From positions 124,001 through 188,000 of the forward strand of contig VXAY01004974.1 of the NCBI GenBank assembly GCA_013399855.1: a DNA stretch of 64,000 nucleotides, read 5' to 3'. Source of the DNA: Oxyruncus cristatus (taxonomy: Eukaryota > Chordata > Aves > Passeriformes > Cotingidae). A program made the position numbers and the translations under genes. This document shows positions 32,631-45,822 of this stretch, one piece after another (position 1 is the first letter of the stretch; each line of letters opens with the position of its first letter). Under the pieces are notes generated by a model that was not told the DNA's origin, made no database searches, and saw nothing but the letters and a program-made list of their open reading frames with translations.

Positions 32631-34349
32631 ATTTGTAGTGCCAAATTTACTTCTTTCCATTTAGTATGTGGCCCAAGGTCAAGTTAAGAAAATACTTCAC
32701 TGTCGTAATTACTCCCATGAAATCCGGAGCAGTTTGTATTTGGCAACCAATGTCATTTCCCATGCCTTAAGAAGATGGCATTAATTTCCTGACACTGAAC
32801 AAAGACAGATTCATTTACACATTTTCCAGACTGCCATTTTCTTCATCTCCTGCATTTGAATCCCTGCAATCTGGTGCAATCCTGTAGGAGCCTTCCTGGG
32901 TGCTACTATAGCACTAACAATAACTGCATCTCCATTTAATGAGGATTTGTGACAGATTTCATTCAGTGGGAGTTTTACTTTAAACCTGGGGAGTAAGCCC
33001 GGCACTTCCCTCACGAGGGCTCTTGCACTGGCTCCCTGAGAGCCTGCCCGTCCTCATTAGAGAGCAAAGGTTGGGATCTCAGAGGAGGGTTATTCTCTGT
33101 CTGTCAGTAACCCTGCAGCTGGATAACGCTGTGTGGCTGTGCAGCCCTCAGGACCAGCTTAGTGCTTCTGATGCAGACCCTCCAGCACCTTCCCTCTCTG
33201 AGCATCCTGCTTATACAGCAGAGCCCATGGCAGAGCTCCGTGGGGACAAACACTTTGCCATTTCTCCCATCTGAAATGAAGCTCAGGCTGGGAGCAGCCA
33301 AGCAGAAGCACTGGCGACAGCAAGGGCACTGGGATGGGATAAAGTCTTTAAGGGCTTCAAGGGACCCAGGGTGCCCTTCTGTGCCTCCAAAGGACCACGT
33401 CGTGGCTCTGCCCACAGATGCAGTTGCTAACAACCACCTCCTTTCTTTTTTGCAGAAATATTCCAGACCATGACATGTAGCTAATATCCTCAGCTGATGC
33501 TAGCTTGTCTGGCTCCCCTGAAGCAATGAATATTTATACTAGCTAAGAACCAGCATACATTTCATATCCTTCTGATTATTGCTTACAGCTATTCCTGTTT
33601 GTTTTCCCATAGTACTCAGAAGGTTGAACACCTTTTTCATGCAACATGTTTTCACCATAATTTTTTCCCACAGGTTTTTTCAGATTTACACATCTTGAAT
33701 TCTCATCACAAGTCCGCACTGATTTTCACTCGGCAGTGGCAAAATTACCTAAGGGCATTTGCCCCACCCATGCTGACACACAATAATGACATCACCCCTT
33801 TCCACACCTCTACCCCCCCCCAAAAAAAAAAAAATTCAAGCCAAATAATTTTGCACATCCATGGCAACAACACACGCATGGAAACAGCAGGATGGACCCT
33901 CCCACACCCTGGCCAGTTCTGCAGGATTTCAGTAAAATTTCCCATTTCTCAGGATATTAAATTTGACTGCAATGAAATCTAGACATCATGTAATCTCTCT
34001 CCAGCTTTGGAGCTAATAAAGACACATAAAACATACCACAGCCTGGAAGCTTGCTCAGAGGCACGTGTTCAGGATTTTGAAATGAGGACAAGTACAGCAT
34101 GGGTGTGACAGGAAAGAAAGAGCAAAGGAGGAAGACTGAACTATAGATAGCATAAGGAAGCACAGCCTGTTGGAAAAATAGAAACTTCCATAAGCAGGGA
34201 AGGCCAAATGCAGTGCAGGTTTAGATTATGCACTTGCCACACCGATGCTTGGCTGCTGCTGCACATGTGCTCCCCTCCACTCCTTCGGCCCCCAGCAGGG
34301 ATTGCTCAGGGACACCCATAGGGATGCCCTGAGCAGGGCGACGGCCCCC

Positions 34350-34363
34350 AGTGCAGGGGGCAG
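34350..34363 (+). promoter_or_regulatory. Weak CTCF-like motif
   Basis: agtgcagggggcag matches 11 of 14 positions of the CTCF core CCASYAGRKGGCRS, with the three mismatches at the 5' edge. It is a lone motif and could be chance in a locally GC-rich patch. Confidence 0.2.
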
Positions 34364-37079
34364 CAGCTCTTCTCCCATCCCCGGGGATAGGGAAGTGAAA
34401 CCTGACCCGTGCAGACACTGAGGCCATGTTCTGCGTGCCTTTTAATGATCATCACACCCTTTCTGCCATTTCCCTCTCTAGCCCAAGGACAGGGGTGAAG
34501 CAACTGCAGATGAAGCAACAGAGCCCTTGGGCCAAGATCTGCATGGCATGTAGGCACCTGAGTCTCACCACTTCAGCAAGAGTTTCCCAAATATCTTTGG
34601 GAATCTGTGCCTTAGGATATGGCGTGCTGAGGCACCACCTGAAAGCGCACACCTGCTCAGGGGGTACATAGTGCCACTGCAAGGCTGCTTACCCCTTGCA
34701 GGGCGAGGATCTAGCTAGGCTGCACCTCCGGGGGCCAGACAGCAGAATCCCCAATGCCTGCTGAGCAGACCTTCACCTCCTGCTTTGGGCACTGGAAATG
34801 GGATGCTGAGCTTACTGGACTGTTGGCAATACATTTTAAATAGCTTAGTTGAGTTTAGTCTATTGTCCATCTTAAACTGCCTCTTCTTCAATCCTTGGAT
34901 TGTGAGTTTGAAAAGAGGTGCTGCCATGAAACACAGATTGGAATTTGTTTATTCCTATGCCTGTTCTGCTGTTGCAAGCAGTGCTAGAGCTCATCTCACC
35001 AAATCCATGACCATCAGTTGCAGCAGCAAAGCAGTGAGGCAAAATGAATGGAGATGAGCAGGGGAAGTGTGGCTTCCAGTACACAGCCTAAGCTCATGAC
35101 ACACATGGAGAGCCCTTCAATACCTGCTCAGGAAGCATATAATGGTCTCATCATACACTTAGCGTGGACATCTAAGTCTGAGATAGGACTGTACATGAGA
35201 AAACAACACCAGCGAGGCACAGGACAGTGGGACAGACAGAGGGACCAGAGGAGAGCAAGCCTTGCAAGCCAGTTGGACAAAGCCCAGAGCATGGTACAGC
35301 CACTCCTGGTGGACACTGAAGTAATGGGATTTCCCTTGACTTTGGCAATGCTTGTACAGCTTGCCACTTCAGGACATCCTCCCATCCATATCTGGTCTCA
35401 GCAACCTTTTAGTTGCTTTTGAGGCTTATCATCTTAGTTGAGATAGCTTTCATCATGCAGCTATGACATCCACCTCGGTTTTTATAGGGCTGTTACAGCA
35501 GAAGCTGACAGAGGTGTTGAGAAACCTCATGATTTTAACAGAGTTTTGCAAGTTTTGTACCCCGGGGCAGATTTTACATTTTCTGTGCTAATTTACAGTA
35601 AATAAATTTGTTATCCCTTGCCTCACCCTTTTCTGTGCTGTTCCCTTTGAAGCTGCACCCCTGCATTTGGTCAGTGATAGAAACTGCTTGAGTCTCCCCC
35701 AACCAGGAGGAAATTCCCAGCTGGACCCAGGCAATGCTATGCTGGTTTAGATGAGAAAAATGGGTGCGGAGTGTATAATTCAGCTCTAAATCACAACATC
35801 TTGAGGATTTATTGAGGAAATCTAAATCAACACATATGAGCGTTCAGGAGTTAAAACCCTGTGGTGGGGGCTGCCTGGGGATTTTGCAGAGCTGCTGGCG
35901 AGAGCTGGGGTTAGGGAAGTCCCCCTGGTGATTTGTAGTATTGGAGAAGGAGGACCAGAGCTGCTGAACTGCCAGGAATTTTATTTCTGGCCACAGCTGT
36001 TTATTCCATCTAGCACTGTTCCCTCTCACAAGGCAAACCCACACCTTCTGAAGAGGCTATAACATGCACTGCTTATTTTTACCACATTACAGAAACATCT
36101 GACTTGGCTCTCCCCCTGTATTTTTAATGCTTGCCAGTTCTAACACCTCAGTCATAAAACTTTCAGATCACCCTCTGCCTAGCTTTTGGTTTCCAGTTGG
36201 ATTTTTCCCTAGAAATGGGACATGTTCCAAAGTATTTCTGACAAGAGCAACTCTCGTCTTAACAAATGAGAAGTCCTTGGCTCTGATGATATATGCCCTA
36301 GTTAAAGTAAACAATAACATTCATATTTTCCTGTAGGCTGCACCAGAGCACTGGTCAACCATTCAGTAAGTAGACCATATTTCTTATTGCAATTTACTGC
36401 CTGGAGATGGACAGGAGCTAATGCAAATGTCCTGAGCTTTTGTGAAGGATGTTGCGAGGCACATAATGGCTTTGCAGTTACCTATGCTGAGCAGATACAC
36501 AGTTCACTGATCTGTTAAGCACTTCTGAGATCATGTAGTGTGTAAAAAAAATACTATGTACTTGTAAATGTCAAGAGGATTTACTGGTATTTAGAGAAAA
36601 GAAACTGTTTTACTATTTCCAGTTCTGTGGAGCAAATATGCTGTACACTTTAGGGTTCAGTTCTGGCTGCTCAGAAGTTTCTGTGTGGATCAGATTTTTA
36701 AGGTCATAAATTGATTGAGATGACCCCAGCAATTCAGCCCCATACCTGGGTCATTTAAAGCCCAAGGAAAGGCAAGTGACATTTAACAGTGGGAAAGCAA
36801 GCAAAGCAAAGGGAATATGGAGGTTTGTAATATGACAATAAAAACAAGGCATGTGCATTTCATCAGCTGGATTTCATAAAGCTTGATCTTGCAAGCTCTC
36901 TTTTGCAAAATATGCCTGGGTGTATGAATTTATATATAAGCCAGAACGCCAAACAACTCTCTAACAGGACTTGCCAAACACAAAATCAAGTCAAGTAAAA
37001 AAAGAAAGGATCAAGTCTAACAATAAACACGTGCTCTGGAAATTGCAACTCCCTAATTTAATGCACCACATAGAAGGTT

Positions 37080-37280
37080 TTGCATTTTAATTTATCAGTT
37101 TCTTTTTAATTGACCAGATTAATTATTTCCACCTTCCCATTTGGCAGGTAGGTCACTGTTCTCTTTCACAGCATTAATGAACTAATTCAATTTTTCCCTT
37201 TGTAATTAAAAGTGCCAGTTACAGAGATCACGTTTGTGAATTGGCTTGGTGCACAATAAAATTTACTCTTTATTAAAGAA
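37080..37280. other. TAAT-rich stretch, possible conserved noncoding element
   Basis: Several homeodomain-type ATTA/TAAT cores lie close together (ttttaattgaccagattaat, gcattaatgaactaattc, tttgtaattaaaagtgcc) with few simple repeats, the look of a developmental enhancer. No alignment is possible here, so this is a suggestion from composition only. Confidence 0.25.
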
Positions 37281-39073
37281 AATATAACATCATTTCCCAG
37301 GTCAAGAGGGATTTCTTTTCTTTGCATTTCTTCACCAGCAAAAACATGACTAAAAAAAAAAAAATCCTCCAACCCTCCACTTTTCAGTCAGTAATAAAAA
37401 TGGGTAAAATAAGATTACCAGCAAACTGCTGAACACCCACAAGTCTCCCTTGGGCACACCATGCTCAAATAGAAATGTGGAAGCAATTGAAGGTTCATAT
37501 TATCAATGTTTTGTATTTGAATCAAGGACTCCCACGATCAGGTCAAAAAGCAAAACTTGGCAGTATCCCACTGCTGGCCCATTAGCCCCAGCTGCTTGCC
37601 TTAAGAAAGGCTGGGGACTTGTTCATTGCAACCAACACAAGTCAAATTCACTGAGATGAGCTGATTTGAGGGCTGCTGCACTTTCAAAAGCTCATCTTAA
37701 TTCTTAACTTACCCTCTCAAATCGCTGTGCTTTTCCTGTCTTTAAATGCCATCACCCAGTGAACTTTCCTAAAGGCACCCGAGTCAGGTAGAGGCTGGAT
37801 CTCACTGGTTGTACTGGCTAAAGATACACAGGGTAAGATATTGAAATGGGAGGAAGAGGAAGAAGCAGAGTGCTTTGTACAGGAAATAGGGCTGGACAGA
37901 TAGTACAAACGATGGCCTGAAAACATTATTTTGTATTTCTAATGAATGCACTACAGTCAGGCTGAAGGCTGTTTCTGTTCTGATTTTAGGCCCTTGTGAG
38001 TAGCAAATTTAGCTGTCTAAAAGACAGGAATTGCATTTCACAGTCCAGTCTACAGGTATACATCATATCAACACCTTCAAACACCATTTTGACACCTGCT
38101 CATGTAGGTGCTGGCACTGAACATACCCGCGTTTGTCCAATCAGAGATTGAACAAAAAAATCAAACTGTCTTTTTTGAATATGTATATGGTCTACCTGCA
38201 AGGTAAAAAAAAATATTTGATACGGTAAATATGCTTCAGGAATACGTCTACCTGTGAATTCCTGTGCATGTGAGAAAGCATGCATGTTTTCTTACCTAAT
38301 CCCCTGCCTTTCCCTAGTGGTTAGGGTGGCTATCACAGGGCTTGGACAGGGGATGCAGAGTGAAATAGAATTGTAAGGGTGGCAGAGAAAAAAGAAGTGA
38401 AACCAAAGGGATAGGAGAAGGTCAGGGAGTGCTGGAGAGAGAATCTAACGTACTAGTTCTAGCCTGGGAAAATAAGTATCCCAGTCACCAGAGTTACAGC
38501 TGCCCAAGGACAAATGTGGCTGATGGCCCTTGGCCCTTTCTGCTCTGGTGTGTGCATCTGAAGCCCAGCTGTTACAAAACATCAGTTCTCTCTGCAGATT
38601 GCATTTTTTTCCCCAAAAAAACAAATAGGCAAATATTTAAACCCGTAAAACAGCCTTAGGACTCCTTGTCTGCGCATCTGGGAGACTGAGATGAATTCAA
38701 CAAGATTGTGAATAAAAATACAGCAACTGGTATTTCTAATTCCATTTCTCAGTGGAAAGCTTCTAGTAACAGCTAATAACTAAGTCATACTAATCAACTC
38801 AGTGACAAAACCTCTAAAGTATGTAATATAACATAGTTTCGGAATTTTCTTTTCTTAATCGAACCTACATGTTGCAATCTCCTACTCTGCAGTCATAAAA
38901 CTTTATAGTCTTCTCTTTTGTCTACTGAGATTTCAGATGTTTAACCACTGACTTCCACCTGAACAAAGCCTGAAATAACAATAATGCTGTCCATGTGCTG
39001 CAGTAAATGAGCATTGCAGCATGGCTGGCAGTGACAGCTTTCACACACACAGGCAGGCAGAGCAGTCCGAATT

Positions 39074-39170
39074 GGGCCCTCAGACGGTGTAAGTTCACTG
39101 TGACGTTCATGGCTGTCAGTGGAATTACTTCTGATTTACTCCAGTGCCACTGATGAGAGAGCTTGGCCCA
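39074..39170. mobile_element. Near-complete palindromic MITE-like element
   Basis: It starts gggccctcagacggtgtaag and has tcagtggaattacttctgat in the middle. It ends in tttactccagtgccactgat and gcttggccc. Terminal GGGCC/GGCCC, the paired GGTGTAA and TTTACtCC boxes and the central CAGTGGAATTAC fit the 90-100 nt reptile/bird palindrome family (Chompy-like). This is the most complete copy in the window, though both arms are eroded. Confidence 0.62.
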
Positions 39171-42100
39171 GTTTGTATGTATTTGTGGAGGGAAGCCTAG
39201 AGAACAGTGTCTGTTCTTGTTTAAAGTCCAGAGGAATTACAGTGTTGATGAAGAAAAGCACGTGCGCCGAGCTTGCAGCCAGCAGCGCCGTTGCTGTGGT
39301 ACGCCATCCTCAGGCTGTTCGGAAAATGCCTGGAAGTTTGGTACCTTGCCCACTGCCTGTGGGACTGAGGCATGCTAAAGTATTTACGTTAAATGACTTT
39401 TCAATTCAGCTTCAACCCAGAGGCACCTCTGGAGGGACGGGGTGGAGGAGGAGGGACAGCATATGGGAATCTGAAACAATTAAAGCTGTTCCATGCTCTC
39501 CTAGCACACCACTGCCCATGAACTGCTTCGAATCATGTTGAAGCCGCAAAGCTTGGTAATAAAAACACAGCAGTTCAATTAAATAAACTCTCCAGGCATA
39601 GGAATGTATCAAAACTAGGGAGCTTAGGACACCTAAACTCATTACCAGTCCTGACTGGCCATAGCTTTGCTGCAGTGATAAAGTCATTACAAATAACTAT
39701 AATTTATTTTCCATGTCTTATCTTGCAAGAACAGTCAAGGGATCCTTCTAGAAAACAGTACCATTGGCCATGGGGAAATTGTCACTTCCTAAAGTTCTCT
39801 TCTCCTGCACTCTGTATTCTCTTCGGGTAGTAATAGAGAACAGTCACAGCACTCAGTGCCATTATGCATTATTGCAGCTCCTGATAGCACATGTCCACTC
39901 AAAGGCGTAATAGTACTTTCAATCAAATAACTTGTGTGAGGGGTTTGGAACCTGTTTATAAAAACTTGTTTAGGCTGAAACTTTGTGCTCTGGCACTAGA
40001 GAATGGCAAAAAAATAGATTAAGAACTAAAAGTAGAGCTAGATATTTTCAAGGTATCAATGCAGAGAGAAAAAAAAAAAAGAGCCGAGCTAGAACTGCAC
40101 AATTCAGATTCAGTTCTGAGGAGCTCAGACATCCGTTTCCTTCCTTCAGTCCTTGATAGGAAAGAGCTGAAGTCTAGAAAAGAGATGCCTTAAAACCTGA
40201 GAAATATATACTTTGCAATCTTTGTTTAGATTTTACCACCACCCTACCAACCTCACAAGCTTCCTGAATTTCCTGGAGTTATACCACTAAAATTTAAGCT
40301 TCTCCTTTTCCACCAAAAGTCAGCATTTTGAGAAGAGGCCGGTGTCCTCCTTCCACCATGTTACATTTGCATGTTCTACCTCCAAGTATCAGTTCTTACT
40401 ATCCATCAAACACCAGCAACATGCAAAATGAGGGCTTGAAAGGAGCAACATAAAACTCTTCCGTGCAGATGCACATACTCCAGAGTGGCTTTTCCCATTC
40501 TGTTGGTCCCTGCCGACTGCTTTGACACCAGTGAAGCTCAAAGCCTGCAGTGCACCTCCACCATCACAGACTCAAGCAACCCCACCCGAATTCTTACAAA
40601 GCTTTATGACTGAGGCAGTCTTGAACAACTACTCCTCAGACAGCTTTTCCCTCAAAAATAGTTTCTCCTGACACTAGTTATCCATTTCTCAGGTGTCACC
40701 ACCCATTTCATGCCTGAGCTGGGGCCAGGTGGAGTCATCAGACCTGGTGACAAAAGAGAAATGTCTACTCCAGAGAAATAAGGCAGGTTTTCCTGTTTGT
40801 CCCAGCTATCACTGAGCCTTCATGCTGCTAGTTATGTGATTGGAAATAGCCTCTGCTGCACTGAGCTCACCCAAAGGATGCACATGAGGGGAGAAGGGAA
40901 AGTGCACAAGGCACCTGCTAAGGAGATGCCTCTCTTGATCCCAGTATCCTTTGGACCATGGGCAGCCAGGATTCCGGAGGGGCAGCTGCCAAGGGGTATC
41001 CAGGGTCAGTACAGGCCATGTAGGGTGCTAGTGTAGCACATTTGCATGGTATAAACAGACTCTGTAAAATCATTTCAGGAAGTTACTGGTGCAAATTTCC
41101 AGGTGCCCAGTTATTTTGATTAAGAGGTAATTTATTGCAGCTTAATCCCAACCCAGAAAAAAAAAAAAAGGAATGGAAGAGTAGTGGAAAAGGAGATTTA
41201 AAATACACACTTGGCTTTTCCATGCAGTGTAATCACTTACTGCCTAATGGTCAGAAAAATTAAAAAGCAACAATGGAAAATAAAAACTAAAAGCCAGTGC
41301 ACATCACTGATTCCTGTTGCTTCCAGATCTTCTAATCCCAATTAGTCTACCTGCAAAACTATGGAGAGCTCTTATGATTATATTAGTCAGCACCATCCTC
41401 AAAAGTGGCTAGCTATGCCCCCGTAAAAGCACATTATGGTGTGGGTGTGGTGCAGGTAATTAGTGGTGGGATCCCTGCGGACCAGCTTGGAGTCGCTCCT
41501 GCCAGCTCAGGGTTTTTCATGCATTTCCTATCCCAAGACCTTCCACTTCTCCTCAAAGCAGCAGTCAAACTGCAGCTCTTACAGAGGAACAAGGATTTTG
41601 GCTAAAAAGCTTGTGTTCTGCTTCCAAGTGCATCAGGTGATCCCACACCTTTTCATCCAATTTCTAGTACTGTGCAGGTACAGGCAAGACCTGAAACCAA
41701 ACCCAGCTCTGTCTGAGGAGTCAGGCAAGAAACACTGAGCTACTTCAAGTCCCACACCAGGTGCTGAAACTCAGGACCTTCTACCAAGGCTGTCAGAAAA
41801 CTCCCTCTCCTTTCTTTTTTTTCCCAGGGCAGTTTTCCACGAGATTCATTAATCCAAGCACTGGACCAGGCTGGAGCAGAGGGAAGAGGTCAGGGAGAAC
41901 CCAGCCATTGTGGCTGAGGCCACTGTAACTCAGTATCCCAGGGAGGAGCTCATTGCATCAACAAGCACCACAGAAGAGAAACTTTGTGCTTAAGTGCAGT
42001 AGACATTAAAAAGACTTTAAAGCAAGGAAATTAAAATCTTTAAACTCAGCATGGAAGCTCTATAAGAAACTTGAATGTAATCATGGAGAGCACAAAAAAA

Positions 42101-42196
42101 GAGGTGTGCATTGCAGGGAGGAGGCGGGAAAGTATGAGGGAAAGTAATAAAGTAGTTAAATGGCATGATATTGTTCAAGCCAAACAGGTGCCTTTC

Positions 42197-42235
42197 AAAA
42201 AAAAAAAAAAAACCAAAAAAAACCCCCAAAAAACC
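42197..42235. repeat. A/C low-complexity tract
   Basis: A16 followed by cc, A8, C5, A6, cc. Low-complexity DNA with no coding content. Confidence 0.85.
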
Positions 42236-43760
42236 AGGGACTCAGTCCAACTGAAGCTAAAAGAAAGGGAATACGAACTATAGCAAATAAAATGTTAGGG
42301 TATGAAAGTTAGGAAGGCTGAGAGTGATTATGAACAACCAATAATGAAAGACATAAAAATAAATAACTAGAAATTCTTTTAGCAAATCAGCTGGTTTACT
42401 GGGGAATAGAAGCAGCATTTCGTAGTAATGCACCTTCTGCAGCTGCAGCCTTACCATTGCTAAGCTGAGAAGCTGTCAAAAGAGTGCTTAATGAAGCAGG
42501 CTGAAATCCTGAACTACATGGGTGCAGGCAGAGAGGCAGGGGCTTATGAAACTATGCTCTGGCACAAAAGGCTATTTCCTCCCCCGTGGTTGTTAACGCT
42601 ACCACAGTAAGTATGAGCAGGTTTACTGGTGTGAACTGGAAAGGATTGAGTGGTGATAACAGAGCGAGATGATTCGTATTAGCAGTCTCTCAACAACACT
42701 TCTATCCAGAGAAAATAATTGCCATCAAGATTGCTTTGGTGTTCCAGAAACATGCTAGTCTTCTTCTAAGAGTAAAGCACAGGGTCCTTCGATAGGCAAT
42801 CCACTGACCACTAAAAATCAACTAAAAAAAGTGTCCAGAACACCATTGTAAGTACTGCATCTTAATATCACTCACATTACTTCTCACCTGCTTTAGATAA
42901 CAAATAAATAACTGATCTCAACATCCGGTCTGGAAAAAAAAACCTGGGTACAAGTTATCTTACGTTTGGGCTTTTCCTAATACTAATATATCTGGCAACA
43001 TTAGTTTATTAGTAAATTCATGTGAACATGACCTCGGCCACTGCATTGATTATACTGTGTATAATACTCTGTATCCCCTAGATGGTCTAGAAATAAAAAC
43101 TATCACTTATCAACAGTATTAAAAAAGCAATATAAATTCATGGGTGACTGAAATCTTGCCAGACATAGGCAGGCAGGCAGGCATGCTCCATATACTTTGT
43201 CACTCTAATTTCAAATAAGGTGAAATGAAGAAAAAGTGAAATAGACACAGAACATTTGGTCTGCATATCTGTCGACAGAAGGGGTTTCTGCATAATAACT
43301 TAAGGTCCTCATACTTGCAGCATTTGGATTGAGTTGAGGTGGCCACGAGGTGTGATTCAATTTGTTTTTGAATTCCGTTTTGCTACCCTTTAAATGCAGT
43401 CACTGCCACAGGTCTGTGTAAAAATCAAAGGCTGGTGTGGGTAGGCAGACGTGGGTAAAATATATCCTTTGGATCTATAAATGTAAGGACTGGATCCAAA
43501 AAGCACCAAACAAGAAGGCCATCAAAAGGAAGTGAGGGGACGGGAAAAGAGAGGAAAAAACTACCCAATAAAATGTAGGCAGCTTGCAACTTCTATTTAG
43601 TTTCACTGAAATTGAAGTTCCAAAAATCTCGGTGGTAGAGAACACGGTTGGACCCACACACATTCAGCTCTGAAAAGGAGCAGAAAAGGGTTCAGCTGTG
43701 GGCCAACATCTTTCTCCCTTGCTACATGATCCAGTGAGAAGAGCAAGCAAGACCAAGCCA

Positions 43761-43796
43761 AAGGTATTTTTTTAAAAACTTTTTTTTTAATACCTT
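43761..43796. repeat. AT-rich inverted repeat
   Basis: AAGGTATT at 43761-43768 and AATACCTT at 43789-43796 are perfect inverted arms around a T/A-rich spacer. Probably a chance hairpin or the remnant of a small transposon end. Confidence 0.45.
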
Positions 43797-44106
43797 CATC
43801 TATTCAGACACTTCAAACTTTTGAGGATGGGCCAGGCAGAGGATGGGGCATAAGAAGGCTCCCATGAATTGCAAATACCATGACCAGCTTTAAGATCATG
43901 GATGAAATCAGAGCGAACAGGAGAGGACTCAATGGGATTTTCCCATTTGGATCATTTGTCTGAGAAGAAGAGCCAAAAGAGTAATACATCCCTCTGGGCT
44001 TGGAACTAACCCAAACGTTAAAGGATTTTACCTTATGTTGAAGATTGATGAGAACATTATCTTTACCAGTAGGATTTTTTTTTTAGTGGTTGTGGCCTCC
44101 CATATC

Positions 44107-44140
44107 CTTTAAGGTAACAGACTTGCCTGTGACCTTAAAG
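44107..44140. repeat. Compact stem-loop
   Basis: CTTTAAGGT, A, ACAG, loop acttgc, CTGT, G, ACCTTAAAG. The stem has 9 plus 4 pairs around one A-G mismatch, with a 6-nt loop. The stem is too short for a typical miRNA precursor. It may be a chance hairpin or a palindromic transposon core. Confidence 0.55.
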
Positions 44141-45788
44141 TGCCACTTTGAAATTCAAAAGCTCATTTTAAAAAGAAAGCATTGCCAACAGCAGCCCACC
44201 CAGTTTTTGAAGCACCAGTGTAGTATGAACTTAATTTTCCTGTTTTCTGTCTGGGATATGCATTCATCAGCTTACACAGAATAAGTCAAATGTTTGTCAT
44301 CACTTAAAAGATGCTTGTATAGTGACATAAGGAAGGGGCAGAATGTAGTGACATGTCTGTCAAAGCATAGCCCTGTACTGAAACTGTAGATCCTATACAG
44401 CCCTTTATATATATAACACATCCTATAGAGCCTGATACCAAGTTTTCAATGCTGTTATTGTGCAAGAGGAAAAAGCAACCATGCAGTAACAAGAACAGAT
44501 TCTTCAGAGAAACAACCCACTGTGAAAATACCAAGTCTCATGACAAAAGCACGTTCTGATGCAGTGTAGGTGCTTTACATGTAGGCCACACCAGATAGGA
44601 TGTAAATCCAGCACTCCAGCTGTAAATATCCTCAAATTGATTTCTCTGGAAAATCAAACTACAGAACCAGGTAAGGGACCAAAGATGACAAAAATCCTCA
44701 CCTTTACCTCACCTTTCTTTTCACCAAGAGAAGAAAGTACAGCACAGCAGCAAACCCCACACAGTCTGCACTCTGAAATAATTCATGAACAATATGAGAA
44801 AACTAGATTTAGCTTGTGCTAGTCCATTCTGAAGTTATTTCAGATCTTTTATTTCATGTACGACTTCAGAATCAAATGAAAAAAACCCCAACCAAGTGTA
44901 GGTTACATGTATTGCAGCCTTTGAGCTCAGAATAAAACCCAACTTCCAGGTGGGTTTTTTTACCTCCAGTGAAAGACATCTACCAAAGGGTACTATCATA
45001 AGAAATCTGGCTTGAAAATCAACTGCTGCAACTATATTTACATTTAAAGAGTTGCATTAAGGAGATGTTGGCAACATCACACAATTCTTGATTGACTGCC
45101 TGCCTTTATAACTTATAGTTTAAAACTTGATGCTGGGATGCAGCAAGCTGAAGGAAGCTTCTTGTTAGTCAGTCTCTGCTCACTGGTTGTTTAACCTGAG
45201 GCAGAGCACGTGCACAATACATACATGCAAATCAGGAAATTCCAGAGGCAGCACGTGAAATTATAGCATGCTGCTACTTCTGAAACACCTAATCATCAAA
45301 GACTGAATTCAGCTGCCATTGCCTTTCGAAGGAGCAGTTATAAATAACACTAGAAAAATGTTTGTGAAACACCAGTCCTGCTGATTGGTCAGGTACTTGG
45401 CCAAAATTACCACCATGGAAGGGAGGGCCAAAAGGGGTGATAGAGAATTCACTACTTAGTGATGGATCGCTCCAAATCATAGTGCTGTGTCATTGCAGTT
45501 CTCAATTCAAGATACACAAAACCGACAATGCTGGTACATCCAACTCCACTGTTGCTCCACAAGATGCTGTTCCCAAGCTGGACATTCTCAGGAGAAATTG
45601 CTACCACTCAAGATAGACATATGACTGAGGGGAAAACTACCTACCTTACATTGCAACTTCATGAAAAATATTAACTATGAATCCTGCTGATTTGTTGAGC
45701 AATGCTGTGTTTTCATCAGCTAATCAAATTGGGCAAAGCCTTCTGTACTAGAATAAGCCAAATCATTACAATTGTATTTCAAATGCAC

Positions 45789-45822
45789 ACAGTGTGTTTA
45801 TAACTCCCACAAGACACACTGT
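45789..45822. repeat. 9-bp inverted repeat
   Basis: ACAGTGTGT at 45789-45797 and ACACACTGT at 45814-45822 are perfect inverted arms around a 16-nt loop. No known element is recognised. Confidence 0.45.

Noticed and set aside
39285..39300. RFX-like half site (gccgttgctgtggtac)
   Set aside because: Only one half matches the X-box and no gene start is nearby.
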